Shown one piece after another: positions 52,785-63,200 of a stretch of DNA of 64,000 nucleotides (its first letter is position 1; every line of letters begins with the position of its first letter). The notes below the pieces were generated by a model. The model was not told the origin of the DNA and made no database searches. It worked only from the letters and a program-made list of their open reading frames with translations. A program made the position numbers and the translations under genes. The stretch is taken from assembly GCA_964601225.1 (NCBI GenBank), contig CAZRMM010000004.1, forward strand, positions 40,299 through 104,298. The letters run 5' to 3'. Source of the stretch: CAYRGC01 sp964601225. GTDB lineage: Bacteria > Patescibacteriota > Gracilibacteria > Peribacterales > Peribacteraceae.

Positions 52785-54539
52785 TTATTTCTGCAAAACG
52801 ACGACCGTTTGTCCTTCTTCAAGGCCCGACGTCACTTCAACGTCGCCGGAGCCCCCCTCCATGCCCAGCGTCACGTCCCGCTCCGTTGCCAGCGCGCCCG
52901 TGGAGGCAAGAACGCGCACGTACTGCCGACCGTTTTCCCCTTCGAGCACCGCGCGACGCGGGACCGTAAGAACGCCCGAACGGAATCCTGTCTCGATTTC
53001 GGCATCGCCGGTCATGCCGATTTTCAACTCGTTGTGGGGATAAACGAAATCGAGAACCACTCGGTACTTGGAGACGCCGTCTTTGTCGGTGGCCGCAGGA
53101 TCGACATCGCTCACCTGAAGCTTCATTTTCGTGCCCCGGAATGCATCAAGCTCGATGGAACCAGACTGCGTCTTCACGACCTTCGGGATGTCGATTTCCG
53201 AAACAAACATCTCCACGCGAAAAGGAGAAATTCCAAGCATTGCCACGGCAGGGCCGGACGGGAGCGATTCACCCGGCTTGATATTCACGTGTGTAATCAC
53301 TCCGGCAGTGGGAGCCGTGAGAACCATATCGGCGAGATCGGCCTGGGTGCGGGCGAGGTTCGCCTGCGCCTGTCGGACGCGCGCTCGAGCCGAATCGATA
53401 TCCGTCTGACGAGCGCCGGCACGTTTGAGTGCCAACTGGGCTTCAGATGCCTGAATGGATGCCTGGTACGTAAGAATGTCGGATTGAGCCTTGTCACGAG
53501 TGCCCTTGTAACTCGTCAGGCTTGCACGCTCGGTAGCAAGCTTCGAATCATAGGAGGCGGAGGCATTCAGCAATGCAGTGCGGGCCGATGCCACTTCCGC
53601 CGACGCGGACTGCACCGTCGTGCGCTGTGTGGTGATCGTACTCTTCAGGCTCTCGCGGTCAGCGTTGCTGAAACTTGAAGTCTCCCGAATGGAATTTACC
53701 AGCGAAAAGAGCGCGTCGAGAGTCATCACCGTTGCATCGACGCCCGTACGACCCTTATCGAGCGCCGCAAGAATGGTGGAATAATTCTGGACTTTTGCGG
53801 CATCGGATCGAGCGGCATTCAAAGCGGCCTCGGCGTTGTATCGAAGCGTCTGAATGTCCTTGCCTGCGTCCGGGCGATCCTTGATGATCGCATCCTGAAC
53901 GTCCACATCGCGCACAACGTCATCCACGGACGAGAGCCCATTTTCCGCTGCGACGATCTGACGCAAAAGGGTTTGCACGGCGGTCGTCACTTGCCCCGTA
54001 AGTGCGGTTGAAGCCTCCGACTCGAGCGTCTGGAGCTTATTTTGGGATTCAGCGACGTTTTGCTCGGCGCTGCGCAAGGTGGCCTTGGCAACCTCGAGTG
54101 CGGCGGTCTTGCTCTGCAAATCCGCCTCAGCGATGGCAATCTCCTCGGGACGAGTCCCCTCTTCCAGCGCACGAAGATCCGCCTGCGCGGATTGCAACGC
54201 GGCGGCCTGAGCGGCCACGGAGGCCGCCAGACTTCCGGCGCGCAGTTCGGCGAGACGCTGGCCGGCAGAAACGTGATCGCCTTCCTTCACGTATACGCGG
54301 GAAACGACTCCAATACCTCCGAACTTCAGGTCGAGCTCGCGTTCCGATGTTATTGTTCCCACGGCTTCGACAGTCTGACGCAGGTCCGTGCGGGTCACTG
54401 CTTGCGTCACGTACTCCGGTTGCTTCGTGGAACGTGAAGATCGAATAAGAAAAGCAACGAGCAAAACGATAAGGGCGGCGGCGATGCTTTTTTTCTTGTG
54501 TGTGCGAAGGGTGCCGACGATGCGCAAAAGAAACGACAT
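52785..54539 (-). CDS. Efflux adaptor (HlyD/MacA-like) with extended coiled coil
   Basis: 584 residues. Membrane anchor (SIAAALIVLLVAFLIRSS), half-motif of the lipoyl/barrel-sandwich domain (VEAVGTITSERELDLKFGG, GDHVSAGQRLAELR), then a helical hairpin of about 270 residues (much longer than in E. coli MacA), the second half of the lipoyl domain (LTAPTAGVITHVNIKPGESL), and a beta-barrel/MP domain at the end. It links the ABC permeases to whatever lies outside the membrane; the long hairpin suggests it spans a thick envelope. Confidence 0.9.
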   Translation of the reverse strand: MSFLLRIVGTLRTHKKKSIAAALIVLLVAFLIRSSRSTKQPEYVTQAVTRTDLRQTVEAVGTITSERELDLKFGGIGVVSRVYVKEGDHVSAGQRLAELRAGSLAASVAAQAAALQSAQADLRALEEGTRPEEIAIAEADLQSKTAALEVAKATLRSAEQNVAESQNKLQTLESEASTALTGQVTTAVQTLLRQIVAAENGLSSVDDVVRDVDVQDAIIKDRPDAGKDIQTLRYNAEAALNAARSDAAKVQNYSTILAALDKGRTGVDATVMTLDALFSLVNSIRETSSFSNADRESLKSTITTQRTTVQSASAEVASARTALLNASASYDSKLATERASLTSYKGTRDKAQSDILTYQASIQASEAQLALKRAGARQTDIDSARARVRQAQANLARTQADLADMVLTAPTAGVITHVNIKPGESLPSGPAVAMLGISPFRVEMFVSEIDIPKVVKTQSGSIELDAFRGTKMKLQVSDVDPAATDKDGVSKYRVVLDFVYPHNELKIGMTGDAEIETGFRSGVLTVPRRAVLEGENGRQYVRVLASTGALATERDVTLGMEGGSGDVEVTSGLEEGQTVVVLQK

Positions 54540-54554
54540 AGGGGGTGGACGGTA

Positions 54555-55019
54555 TCAGGAAAGCGGGGAATCCGCGAGACGGGAAAGGAGTTTTTTATGA
54601 AGAGAAAGAAGTTGTTTCTGTTCGCCTATGCTCAAGAGTCCGAAGACGCCGGCGATAACATGCTGATGACGCTCAAGATCTGCGGCGAGCACCGCGCGTC
54701 CTTTCGCAGTAAGACGAACGCGGACAAGTTTTCGGTTCTTTTTATCGGCGAAACGTTCAATGAGTTTGTCGCGAACCAAACGATTCACAAAGGACGTGGC
54801 TGTCGGGGAGGTGACGCACATTTGCTTCGCAAGCTCCGTCATAGTGAGTCCGGCATGTTCCCGCAGAAAGAGAAGGGCGTGCATCTGATGCATGTTCACC
54901 GGCTGCTGTTTTCCGCTCTCCATGGCGTGCTTCAAGCCTCGCGCGAGCCGGAACATCGATTCGACGATGTCGCTCAGGAGCGGCGTGGGCTCAGCTGAAT
55001 GTTTTTTCGAATTTCTCAT
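54555..55019 (-). CDS. MarR-family transcriptional regulator
   Basis: 154 residues. Helix HALLFLREHAGLTMTELAKQ, winged-helix recognition part QMCVTSPTATSFVNRLVRDK, and wing IERFADKKNRKLVRVRLTAKG fit MarR. It is the first gene of the efflux operon (adaptor, ATPase, two permeases) and has a palindromic operator over its own promoter, so it probably represses the whole operon and is relieved by a ligand. Confidence 0.93.
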   Translation of the reverse strand: MRNSKKHSAEPTPLLSDIVESMFRLARGLKHAMESGKQQPVNMHQMHALLFLREHAGLTMTELAKQMCVTSPTATSFVNRLVRDKLIERFADKKNRKLVRVRLTAKGRAVLAADLERHQHVIAGVFGLLSIGEQKQLLSLHKKLLSRLADSPLS

Positions 55020-55023
55020 GAAA

Positions 55024-55077
55024 AGAATATCGAATGATTCGATACTCTAATTATAGGGGCGGCACGAAAAGTGTCAA
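55024..55077 (-). promoter_or_regulatory. MarR efflux operon promoter with palindromic operator
   Basis: Minus strand: TTGACA (55072-55077), 16-nt spacer, TATAAT (55050-55055). Directly downstream, at the expected start of transcription, is the perfect palindrome TATCGAAT-N1-ATTCGATA (55028-55044), extending to 12 bp arms with one mismatch. MarR dimers bind palindromes of this size, so autoregulation is likely. Confidence 0.85.
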
Positions 55078-55101
55078 GTGTTTTTGACGTGTCTTTCTCG
55101 A

Positions 55102-55941
55102 TTACTTATTGGCTTCGGATAGCTGTTTTTTAATGCCATACAACGCGTCCCTGACGGCTTCCTCAGCGGGGCGCATGCGCACGCCGAACGACTTGGCTTT
55201 CGTGCCGTTCAGCATGCAATTGCTCCGACCGGTCTTGGCTACTTCGCCGAGCTGGGCAAGCGTGAGACGCTCGAAGACATGGGACGGATCGACGATCTCT
55301 TTGTACAGCTCCATGATCCGATACGGGCTCATCACGCCCTCGTTGACCAGGTGGTAGATGCCCACGGCCTTGCGAGTGATGAGGTGCTTCGCGGCGTCCA
55401 CGAAATCTGGCAGGTAGGTGATGGAGTTCTCCTGGTCGAGAACGCGCGGGTATTTCCGCAGCTTCATCAGCAGGTTGCGCTGGCCAAGCGTGCCGTCGAA
55501 CGGCATGCGCATGCGGAGGATGAGTACGGGAAATTCCTTGAGCACCTGGTCGCTCCAAGCCTTGGTCCTGGAATAGAAACTTCCCGAGAAATTCGCCGGA
55601 TCGTCTTCGGCGAATCCCTGTCCGCCGTGGTCGCCGGCATAGATGCATCCTGAACTGAGATGAACGAAGTAAACGCCGCGGGAAAGACAAGCGTGGAGCA
55701 GGACGAGCGGGCCGGTGACATTGGCGTACACGGTCTCCTCTTTATGATCTTCGCACCAATCCACGTTCGGGCGACCGGTCCTTCCCGCACAGTTGATGAC
55801 GACATCGGGCTTCTCTTTCTCCAGCGCCGCTGAGACTGCTGATACATCGGCGATATCGACATCGGACGTCGAAGCGCTGGGATATGCCCTCTTAAAGTAC
55901 TCTCCGAGATAGCCGCGTGGACCGAAGATCAGGACCTTCAT
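55102..55941 (-). CDS. dTDP-4-dehydrorhamnose reductase-like (RmlD) epimerase/reductase
   Basis: 279 residues, extended SDR fold. NAD(P)-binding IFGPRGYLGEYF, DVVINCAGRTGRPNVDWCED, and FYSRTKAWSDQV with the YxxxK pair fit the RmlD/sugar-nucleotide reductase family. VHLSSGCIYAGDHGGQGFAE supplies the catalytic Ser/Thr region. It makes or reduces a nucleotide sugar for surface glycans; the substrate is not certain. TAGACT is 6 nt before ATG 55941. Confidence 0.85.
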   Translation of the reverse strand: MKVLIFGPRGYLGEYFKRAYPSASTSDVDIADVSAVSAALEKEKPDVVINCAGRTGRPNVDWCEDHKEETVYANVTGPLVLLHACLSRGVYFVHLSSGCIYAGDHGGQGFAEDDPANFSGSFYSRTKAWSDQVLKEFPVLILRMRMPFDGTLGQRNLLMKLRKYPRVLDQENSITYLPDFVDAAKHLITRKAVGIYHLVNEGVMSPYRIMELYKEIVDPSHVFERLTLAQLGEVAKTGRSNCMLNGTKAKSFGVRMRPAEEAVRDALYGIKKQLSEANK

Positions 55942-55985
55942 AGGGAAAGTCTAGAGGTTTTGCGCATGAGGTACTAGTTTCCGCG

Positions 55986-56519
55986 TCATTTTCTTGAATG
56001 ATTCACGATCACTCCATTGCTCAGGATCCCGTTCGGCACGATGATCGTTCGACCGTCTTCACCCTTCAGCACCGTCGAGAAAATCTCGATACGCTGGACT
56101 GCGCCCTCCTGCCCCTGCGCCTGTATGTGCTCGCCGACCACGAACGGCTTAAAGAAGAGAATAAGTATGCCACCGGCAAGATTGCTGAGACTTCCCTGCA
56201 ACGACAAGCCGATCGCAAGACCGACGGCGCCGATCAGGGCGACAAATGACGTCGTTTGGACGCCAACCATGGCAGCGACGCTGATAAAGAGCAGAAGCTT
56301 AAGAACAATGCTGGTGACGCTCTCAAAAAAACCCCTGAAAGAAGCGTCGACTCGTTCGTTTTGCAACGCATGCGAAAAGACTCCCGTGATGATTTTGATC
56401 ATTCTCAGGCCGACTACGAGGACAATGATCGCCAGAATCACCTGCGGTATGTACTGCAACGAGAGAACAACGAAATCATCAGCATACCGACGGAGAGCAA
56501 CGAAAAGGGAATGTGCCAT
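55986..56519 (-). CDS. Small-conductance mechanosensitive channel (MscS family)
   Basis: 177 residues. Three membrane helices (YIPQVILAIIVLVVGLRMIK; SIVLKLLLFISVAAMVGVQT; ALIGAVGLAIGLSLQGSLSN) with the pore-lining Gly/Ala helix, then the beta domain (FKPFVVGEHIQAQGQEGAVQ, GRTIIVPNGILSNGVIVNHS). The protein ends right after this, so the large cytoplasmic vestibule is mostly absent, as in short members of the family. It releases osmolytes under hypo-osmotic stress. Confidence 0.88.
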   Translation of the reverse strand: MAHSLFVALRRYADDFVVLSLQYIPQVILAIIVLVVGLRMIKIITGVFSHALQNERVDASFRGFFESVTSIVLKLLLFISVAAMVGVQTTSFVALIGAVGLAIGLSLQGSLSNLAGGILILFFKPFVVGEHIQAQGQEGAVQRIEIFSTVLKGEDGRTIIVPNGILSNGVIVNHSRK

Positions 56520-56620
56520 ACGGAAAAGAAGAAAGCGACCGAGTGTAAGTCGAAAACGCCCTTCTCTTCCAGGGCAAATCGACTGTCAGGGCGCCAGCGG
56601 ATGCGCTACACTGTCCGCCG

Positions 56621-58882
56621 ATGCCCCGTCCGCGTCGGAACGCCAAACGATCGTCGGCTCAATCGCGTAAGGGTCTGGATTTGCAATCCAGCACCCGGGC
56701 TGCCATTGGAGGAACCATTCAGGTATGTCTCGGGATTTTTCTGTTCCTCGTGCTTCGGCAGCAGGCGGGAGCCGTCGGCAACTCCCTGCAAGCATTCCTG
56801 TCGTTCTTCTTTGGAAAGTACGGGATGGTCTTCCCCTTCTTCCTCATCCTTTCGGGCGTGCTTCAGTGGTTCATGCCCTCGACACGGATGGGCGCACGCC
56901 GTTCCCTCGGGCTCACTCTCTGTTTCGTTTCACTTCTCGGTATCGTGCATATCGGAGCGCCGAAAGAAGAAATCGGAACGAAAATGGACCAGCTTGCCGG
57001 TGCGGTGGGATTCATGATGAGCGCGCCGTTCGTCCTGCTCTTCTCGGTCGCGGTGGGATACACGGTTCTTGGAGCGATGTTCATCATCGGTCTGACGATT
57101 ACGTTCGAGCCCGACGCCCGCGTACTCCTTGAGCGAATGAAGAAATTCTTCTTCGCGCCGAAGAAATCGGAGCGAAAGACGGCGCGCACAGCCGACATTC
57201 AAGAGGAAGAAGACGAGCCCGAGGAAGAGGAAGAGACGGAAGAAGACGAAGAAGAAGAACCGGAAGAAGACGACGATCTGGTGGAACGTGATGAAGAAGC
57301 TCCGGAGTTGAATATTGTTCGCCCGGCATTCGCGCAAACAGAAGCGAAGACGGGCTTCATGAAGCCCAAATTGCCGTTGAAGAAAAAGATGGACACGATT
57401 GAAATGAAGGATACCCGCTATGAGGAATGGACATTCCCGAGCTACGACCTTCTGGAGCAGCAACAGGGTCAGTTGCACGTGGATGACGAGGAACTGAAGC
57501 GTCAGGCAAAACTCATTGAGGAAAAACTGCGTGAATTCGACATTGATGTGACGATGCGCGATGCGCGACCAGGCCCGACCGTGACGCAATTCACCCTTGA
57601 GCCTGCCGAAGGCGTGAAGCTGAGCAAGATCGGCGCCCTCAAGGACGATTTGGCCCTCGCGCTTGCCGCTCCCAGTTTGCGCATCGAAGCGCCGATTCCC
57701 GGCAAGTCTCTCGTCGGCATAGAAATGCCCAATACAAAGAGAACGACCGTGCACCTCAGGGAGATCTTCGAGAGTCCGGCCTTTGTACAAAGCGAATCTT
57801 CGCTCTCACTACCGTTGGGTCGCGACGTTTCGGGCGAGGCGATCGTTGCCGCTCTCGACTCGATGCCGCACCTCCTTATCGCCGGAGCAACCGGATCGGG
57901 AAAATCCGTGTGCATGAACACGTTCCTCGCGGCGATGCTGTATCAGAATGCCCCCCACGAACTGAAATTCATCCTGATCGATCCGAAGCGCGTGGAACTC
58001 ATGCCGTACGACAACATTCCGCACCTTCTTACGCCGGTAATAACCGAGGCGGAAAAGGCTCTGCAGGCTCTCCGCTGGGCCGTCGCGGAAATGGGCCGTC
58101 GCCTCCATCGTTTCTCGGAACAGGGCGCACGCAACATCGACGAATACAACGAAAAGCAGCAGGACGAACAGCTTCGCCTCCCGCGCATCGTCATCGTCAT
58201 CGACGAGCTGGCCGATCTCATGATGCGCCAGTTCCGGAAGGACACCGAGATGATGATCGCCCGCATCGCCCAGATGGCCCGCGCCGTCGGCATGCACCTC
58301 ATCATCGCTACGCAACGACCGAGCGTGGACGTCATCACCGGTCTCATCAAGGCCAACATCCCGACCCGTATCGCCTTCCGCGTGGTGAGCTCGGTGGACT
58401 CGCGCACGATTTTGGACGGCATCGGCGCGGAGGACCTCCTCGGCCAGGGCGACATGCTCTACTCCACGGCCTCGACGCCGAAGCCCGTCCGTATCCAGGG
58501 CATCTACGTCTCCACGAAGGAGGTGGAGCGCGTGATCAACGCCGTGAAGATCGCCGGCGGCGGCAAGCTCACGGAACAGATCGGCCTCGGAGACGAGGAG
58601 GATGGCGGGGATGGCGAGGAAGGCGACAATTCCGCGACCGCGGCCGTCGGACATATCGATCTGGATGCGGACGACAACGGCGGCGACGACCTCTTCTTCG
58701 AAGCCGTGCGCGTGGTTCAGGAGACCGGGAAGGCCTCCGCCTCGCTGCTCCAGCGCCAACTCAAAGTGGGTTACGCACGCGCCGCGCGCCTGCTCGACAT
58801 CATGGAGGAGAAAGGCCTCATCGGCCCCGCGGACGGCGCAAAGCCCCGCAAGGTATATCTGGACAGGGCCGCGGGGGAGTAA
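56621..58882 (+). CDS. ftsK: DNA translocase FtsK/SpoIIIE
   Basis: 753 residues. Four membrane helices in residues 30-170, a strongly acidic linker (about 190-225), then the FtsK alpha/beta domains. The P-loop is LIAGATGSGKSVCMNT, Walker B LPRIVIVIDELADLMM, and the C-terminal gamma winged helix starts near DDLFFEAVRVVQETGKASAS. It segregates chromosome ends at division. The N-terminus is basic (PRPRRNAKRSSAQSRKG). TACACT lies 8 nt before ATG 56621. Its TAA stop forms the first half of the rdgB -10. Confidence 0.96.
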   Translation: MPRPRRNAKRSSAQSRKGLDLQSSTRAAIGGTIQVCLGIFLFLVLRQQAGAVGNSLQAFLSFFFGKYGMVFPFFLILSGVLQWFMPSTRMGARRSLGLTLCFVSLLGIVHIGAPKEEIGTKMDQLAGAVGFMMSAPFVLLFSVAVGYTVLGAMFIIGLTITFEPDARVLLERMKKFFFAPKKSERKTARTADIQEEEDEPEEEEETEEDEEEEPEEDDDLVERDEEAPELNIVRPAFAQTEAKTGFMKPKLPLKKKMDTIEMKDTRYEEWTFPSYDLLEQQQGQLHVDDEELKRQAKLIEEKLREFDIDVTMRDARPGPTVTQFTLEPAEGVKLSKIGALKDDLALALAAPSLRIEAPIPGKSLVGIEMPNTKRTTVHLREIFESPAFVQSESSLSLPLGRDVSGEAIVAALDSMPHLLIAGATGSGKSVCMNTFLAAMLYQNAPHELKFILIDPKRVELMPYDNIPHLLTPVITEAEKALQALRWAVAEMGRRLHRFSEQGARNIDEYNEKQQDEQLRLPRIVIVIDELADLMMRQFRKDTEMMIARIAQMARAVGMHLIIATQRPSVDVITGLIKANIPTRIAFRVVSSVDSRTILDGIGAEDLLGQGDMLYSTASTPKPVRIQGIYVSTKEVERVINAVKIAGGGKLTEQIGLGDEEDGGDGEEGDNSATAAVGHIDLDADDNGGDDLFFEAVRVVQETGKASASLLQRQLKVGYARAARLLDIMEEKGLIGPADGAKPRKVYLDRAAGE

Positions 58883-58891
58883 AGTGAAGCC

Positions 58892-59488
58892 ATGCAGCTC
58901 CTGCTGGGCACCTCGAACCGCGGCAAGATCATCGAGTTCACGGAAATCCTGGAAGAGACGGGCTACGTCCTGAGCACCCCTCTGGATCTTGATATCCGTG
59001 AATCTCCTCTTGAACATGGCGAAACCTATCAGGCGAATGCTTTCGAAAAGGCTGCGTTTTATGCCGATCGCAGCGGACTTCCCACCATCGCAGACGATTC
59101 AGGAATCATGGTAGAGGCGCTCGAGAGCGAACTCGGAATCCATACGCGACGATGGGGAGCCGGCAAAGACGCATCGGACGAGGAGTGGATTGCTCATTTT
59201 CTGAAGCGAATGGCGAAGGAAAAAAACAAATCGGCCCGATTCCACTGCACGATCGCATACGTCGTTCCGGGCGTCTCGACAACGTTCTTCGAAGGAGAGT
59301 GTGAGGGAACAATCACGAACGCCCTTGAGGCTCCGTACCTGCCCGGACTCCCGATTTCGGCATGTTTCCGCCCTCGGGGTTTCGATAAAGTTTTCTCGGC
59401 CCTCACCGTGGAAGAGAAGAACCGTATCAGCCACCGCGGCAAAGCACTGAAAAAACTGAAAGAGTATCTCCTGAAAATCCGTCGCTGA
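58892..59488 (+). CDS. rdgB: Non-canonical purine NTP pyrophosphatase (RdgB/HAM1)
   Basis: 198 residues. LLLGTSNRGKIIEFTEILEE at the start, YQANAFEKAAFYADRSGLPT, TIADDSGIMVEAL (metal site), and a C-terminal SALTVEEKNRISHRGKAL match the family, which removes ITP, dITP and XTP. It begins 9 nt after the ftsK stop; TAAAGT, beginning with that stop codon, is exactly 6 nt before ATG 58892. Confidence 0.94.
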   Translation: MQLLLGTSNRGKIIEFTEILEETGYVLSTPLDLDIRESPLEHGETYQANAFEKAAFYADRSGLPTIADDSGIMVEALESELGIHTRRWGAGKDASDEEWIAHFLKRMAKEKNKSARFHCTIAYVVPGVSTTFFEGECEGTITNALEAPYLPGLPISACFRPRGFDKVFSALTVEEKNRISHRGKALKKLKEYLLKIRR

Positions 59489-59533
59489 TACGTCGTTGCT
59501 GCACGGGTACGTCGGTGTTGCTACCATGGCCGT

Positions 59534-60271
59534 ATGACCTACACCCTCATCACGGGAGCGAGCAGCGGTATCGGCGAGGCAACCGCGCGGCTCTTTGCAC
59601 GGCAAAAACGAGATTTGATCCTCATTGCCCGACGCAAGGATCGGCTCGAAGCGCTGAAGAAGGAACTCAAGGGCGTAGACGTCCGCATACACGCCGTCGA
59701 CGTGACGGACCACAAGGCTCTCGAAAAGCTCTTTGCGTCTCTCAAGGACGTCGATATCGACGTCGTCGTGAATAACGCGGGCCTGGCTCTCGGACGGGAA
59801 TCGTTCGAGACACAGGATTTCGCGGACATCAAACGCATGATCGACGTGAATATCATCGGGATGATGAAGATCGCGCACCTGTCGCTTCCTTTCCTGCGGA
59901 AGACGAAGGGGCACCTGCTCAATCTTGGGAGCATCGCGGGAATCGACACGTACCCTGGCGGAACGGTCTATTGCAGCACCAAGCACTTCGTCCACGCATT
60001 CACCGAGGGATTGCGCAAAGACCTCCATATGAGCGGTATCCACGTGACGACGATCGCCCCTGGCAACGTGCACACGGAATTCTCCCTGGTCCGATACAAG
60101 GGCGATGCCGCCAAAGCGGAAGACGTCTACGAGGGATACGTGCCACTGCGCTCCGAGGACATCGCGAACGCGATCTGGTACGCGGCAAGCCAGCCACCGC
60201 ACGTGAACGTCGAACAGATGCTCGTGATGCCGACGGACCAGGCCAGCATGATGCGCGGGGCAAAGCGCTGA
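59534..60271 (+). CDS. Short-chain dehydrogenase/reductase (YdfG-like)
   Basis: 245 residues of a classical SDR. TGASSGIGEATARLFARQ is the NAD(P)-binding motif, VVNNAGLALG the NNAG motif, LNLGSIAGIDTYPGG and VYCSTKHFVHAF give the catalytic Ser and YxxxK. Arg at the second strand end (ARRKDR) suggests NADP. Closest in pattern to YdfG-type 3-hydroxy acid dehydrogenases. TACCAT is 6 nt before ATG 59534. Confidence 0.92.
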   Translation: MTYTLITGASSGIGEATARLFARQKRDLILIARRKDRLEALKKELKGVDVRIHAVDVTDHKALEKLFASLKDVDIDVVVNNAGLALGRESFETQDFADIKRMIDVNIIGMMKIAHLSLPFLRKTKGHLLNLGSIAGIDTYPGGTVYCSTKHFVHAFTEGLRKDLHMSGIHVTTIAPGNVHTEFSLVRYKGDAAKAEDVYEGYVPLRSEDIANAIWYAASQPPHVNVEQMLVMPTDQASMMRGAKR

Positions 60272-60277
60272 GCGGCT

Positions 60278-63200
60278 TCAGAGCGCCGTGAAATCGAGCG
60301 CCGTGATCTTCGCCCAGACATCGCGAATAAGGGACCTGAGCGATTCTTTCTCGGCTTCGGTGACGACGAAGCTCCGGCGCACGCATTCCTTCCCCCGCTC
60401 GCCGAGGAACTCGAGCGCGAAGCTTTCGGGCTTGAGGAGAGGATCGGCCTTCTCGAGGAGCACGGCATAGAACGCCAGCTGGCGGAAGTTAGCCCCGTCT
60501 TCCGTACGAGAAACGCTTCCGGGTTCCAATCCTCCACGAATCGCGCTCTCGTACTTGGCCTCGCCGGTTTTGTAATCGATCACCGTGGCGACGGCGGAGG
60601 TCGGTGACTGCACGTCGATGCGGTCGATCTTGCCCTTGAGCGGGATGCCCTTGCCGTCTGGGTCCTTAGGATGGGCAAGCCGCATGTAGTAGTCCCTTTC
60701 TATCGCGTGGAACAACGGCTTCGCGTCACGTAAACACTGCCCGTAGTATCGAGGCAGAGCATCCTTGCCGAGCGCGAAAAGGTCGGTCCGCTGGCCTTCC
60801 GTAAGAATAGTGCGTTCACGCAAATACCAAGCGAATGCCTCGAGAAATTTCTCCTCGCCGAATTCCTCGCCTCTTTGGAGCGCCGTGGCCCATTCACGAA
60901 GCGCCCAGTGCGCAGCGGATCCGTATCCCAAACGACGAATCGATGATTCGTCGAGATGCTCCGGCTGCTGCAACAGATCCACCCGGAGAAATTCCTGCGG
61001 ATCGCGAAGGAAGCGGTTCAGTGACGTTGCAGAGAGCGCAAACGACTCCAAACGTTCCTTCAGATACGCTCTCATGGCTCCATCGAGCGAAGCAGGCTTG
61101 GGACGGAGCAGCAATGAAGCGGCCTCGGGCTCAAGAAGTGCGGCGTCGCGTTCGGGAAGCGAACCCATTTCCGCGAAGAAAGCCGAGGGGGAAATCGTTC
61201 GCGTCTTTTCGCCGACCGTCACTTCCTTGGGACAGGAAAGCACGAGTTCCTTTTTGGCGCGTGTCACCGCGACGAACGCGAGACGGCGCTCGTCCTCATG
61301 TCGCTCGCGGATCTTGGTCTCCTTTTCCCAACCGTAGAGAAGTTCCTCGGGAACGGAAACGCTCGATCGAGACTGAGAATCGTCCCAATGCCCGTCGCGG
61401 AAGTTTGCGAGAATCACCGTCTCGAACTCAAGCCCCTTGCTCTGGTGAGCCGTAAGAAGCCACACCCCCGTGGAGGTGAGGTGGGGCAACTCATACGTGA
61501 GGCGTACCTGTCCGTACGTTGGATCGGCGTAGAACCGGAGGTCCGAAAGGAAATCGCGGAATTCGTACGACGGCCGCTCGAGCGAGCGACCGCGCACGAA
61601 AGAGAAAAAAGCCTCCACGGCGGCGCTATCGCGCGGATCCACATCTTGGACAGGATTGCGTTCGCACGGTAAAAGCCCGCTTTCGCGGATTACGGCCTCA
61701 ACCGTTTCGAGAACCGTCCGAAGGGGAACTTGCTGATGAAAGGAAAGAAGACGATCTCGAACCTCAATCACTTTGGATGAATCGAGCAAGGGCAGAGCGT
61801 CATCACCAACGGAGAGAACCACGTCGATCAATTTTGCCTTGCGATCACGTGCCGCCGACTGCAGTCGACCCAGGTCCGCGGGATGAATTCCGAAGCAGGA
61901 ACATGCCAAAGCAGCTGCAAGCTTCGCGTCGTGCGCGGGATGTTCTGCACAGACGAGAATTTTCAAGACCTGCGTAACGAGATGATGGGTAAGCAAATCG
62001 CTTTTTCCACGCAGAAGGACCGGAATATTCCTTGCGCGAAATACTTCGAAAAGCGGAAACAGTTCGGCGTTTTTTCTCGCAAGAACCGCTATGTCCTCGG
62101 GAGCCATCCCTTTCCGTATGCGCTCCTCCACAAGATCCGCGATGAGCCACGGCTCTGCCGTATCGCTCGGGGCCCTTAAAAGTTCCGGCGCGTCCCCGGG
62201 GATCTTGCTGGCTGCCACCAGTACTTTTTCGAGGCCCGGCACCTTTCCGACGAGGCGTTCTTCGTTGCGTTCGATGAGAGACCGCGCAGCGTCAAGGATC
62301 GGCTGTACCGAGCGGTAGCTCACCGTGAGCGCGATCACGGGCGCCTTCGGAAATCTCTCGCGGAAGCCGAGCATTTGCTGCACGTTGGCACCCTGGAACC
62401 GGTAGATGGACTGGTCATCGTCGCCCACGAGGAAGAGGTTCGGTTCGTCCTTCGTGCCGGCGTATGTCGTGAGGAGCGTGAGCAGCGCGAACTGCGCGCC
62501 GTTCAGGTCCTGCACTTCATCGACGAGCACGTACTGAAAGCGCTCCTGTAAACCCGCAAGAAGCCAATCGTGCTCCCTCAGCGCCCGGATCACGTGCAGG
62601 ATCATGTCGTCGTAGTCGTAGCGGCCCGTACGGTCGAGCATCTCCTGATATCTGCGGAAAATCTCGACGAAAGCTCGGAACTTCCGGGCTTTGAGCAGGT
62701 TTTCCTGATGTGCCTTTGTCGTCGGCTTGCTCTTGGCGGCCATGGTGGCGTCGTACTCCGCGGCGACGGCCTCGAGGTCCGCAAGTGTCTTCCCCTCGCG
62801 CTTCACCTGGCTGATGCGCCCGAGGAGATCGGTATCCTTGCCGTAGGGATCCTTGGGATTGATAAGCGCGGAGGCGCCGGAGAGTGAGTCAATGATGGCG
62901 TTGAGCTCGCGGTAACGGTCGATGTCCGTGATCTGTTCGCGGACGCTCCAGTCCTCGAACACCTGCGGATGGTCGGCGATGACGGACTGGGCGAAGGCAT
63001 GGATCGTCGCGATCGTGACGCCGTACGCGTCCGCGCCGATGATGCCGCGCATGCGCTCGCGCATCGCCGTGGCGCCGCTCACGGAGAATGTGAGGCACAG
63101 CACGTTGCTCGGCCGCATTTGCGTGCGCCGGAGAATGTTGGCCACACGGAGCGACACCGTCTGCGTCTTTCCCGTGCCGGGCCCGGCCACGACCATCACG

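Noticed and set aside
56680..56710. tRNA-like anticodon arm in the first codons of ftsK
   Set aside because: A 10-bp hairpin with a TGC triplet in its loop, but no acceptor, D- or T-arm matches; it encodes ftsK residues.
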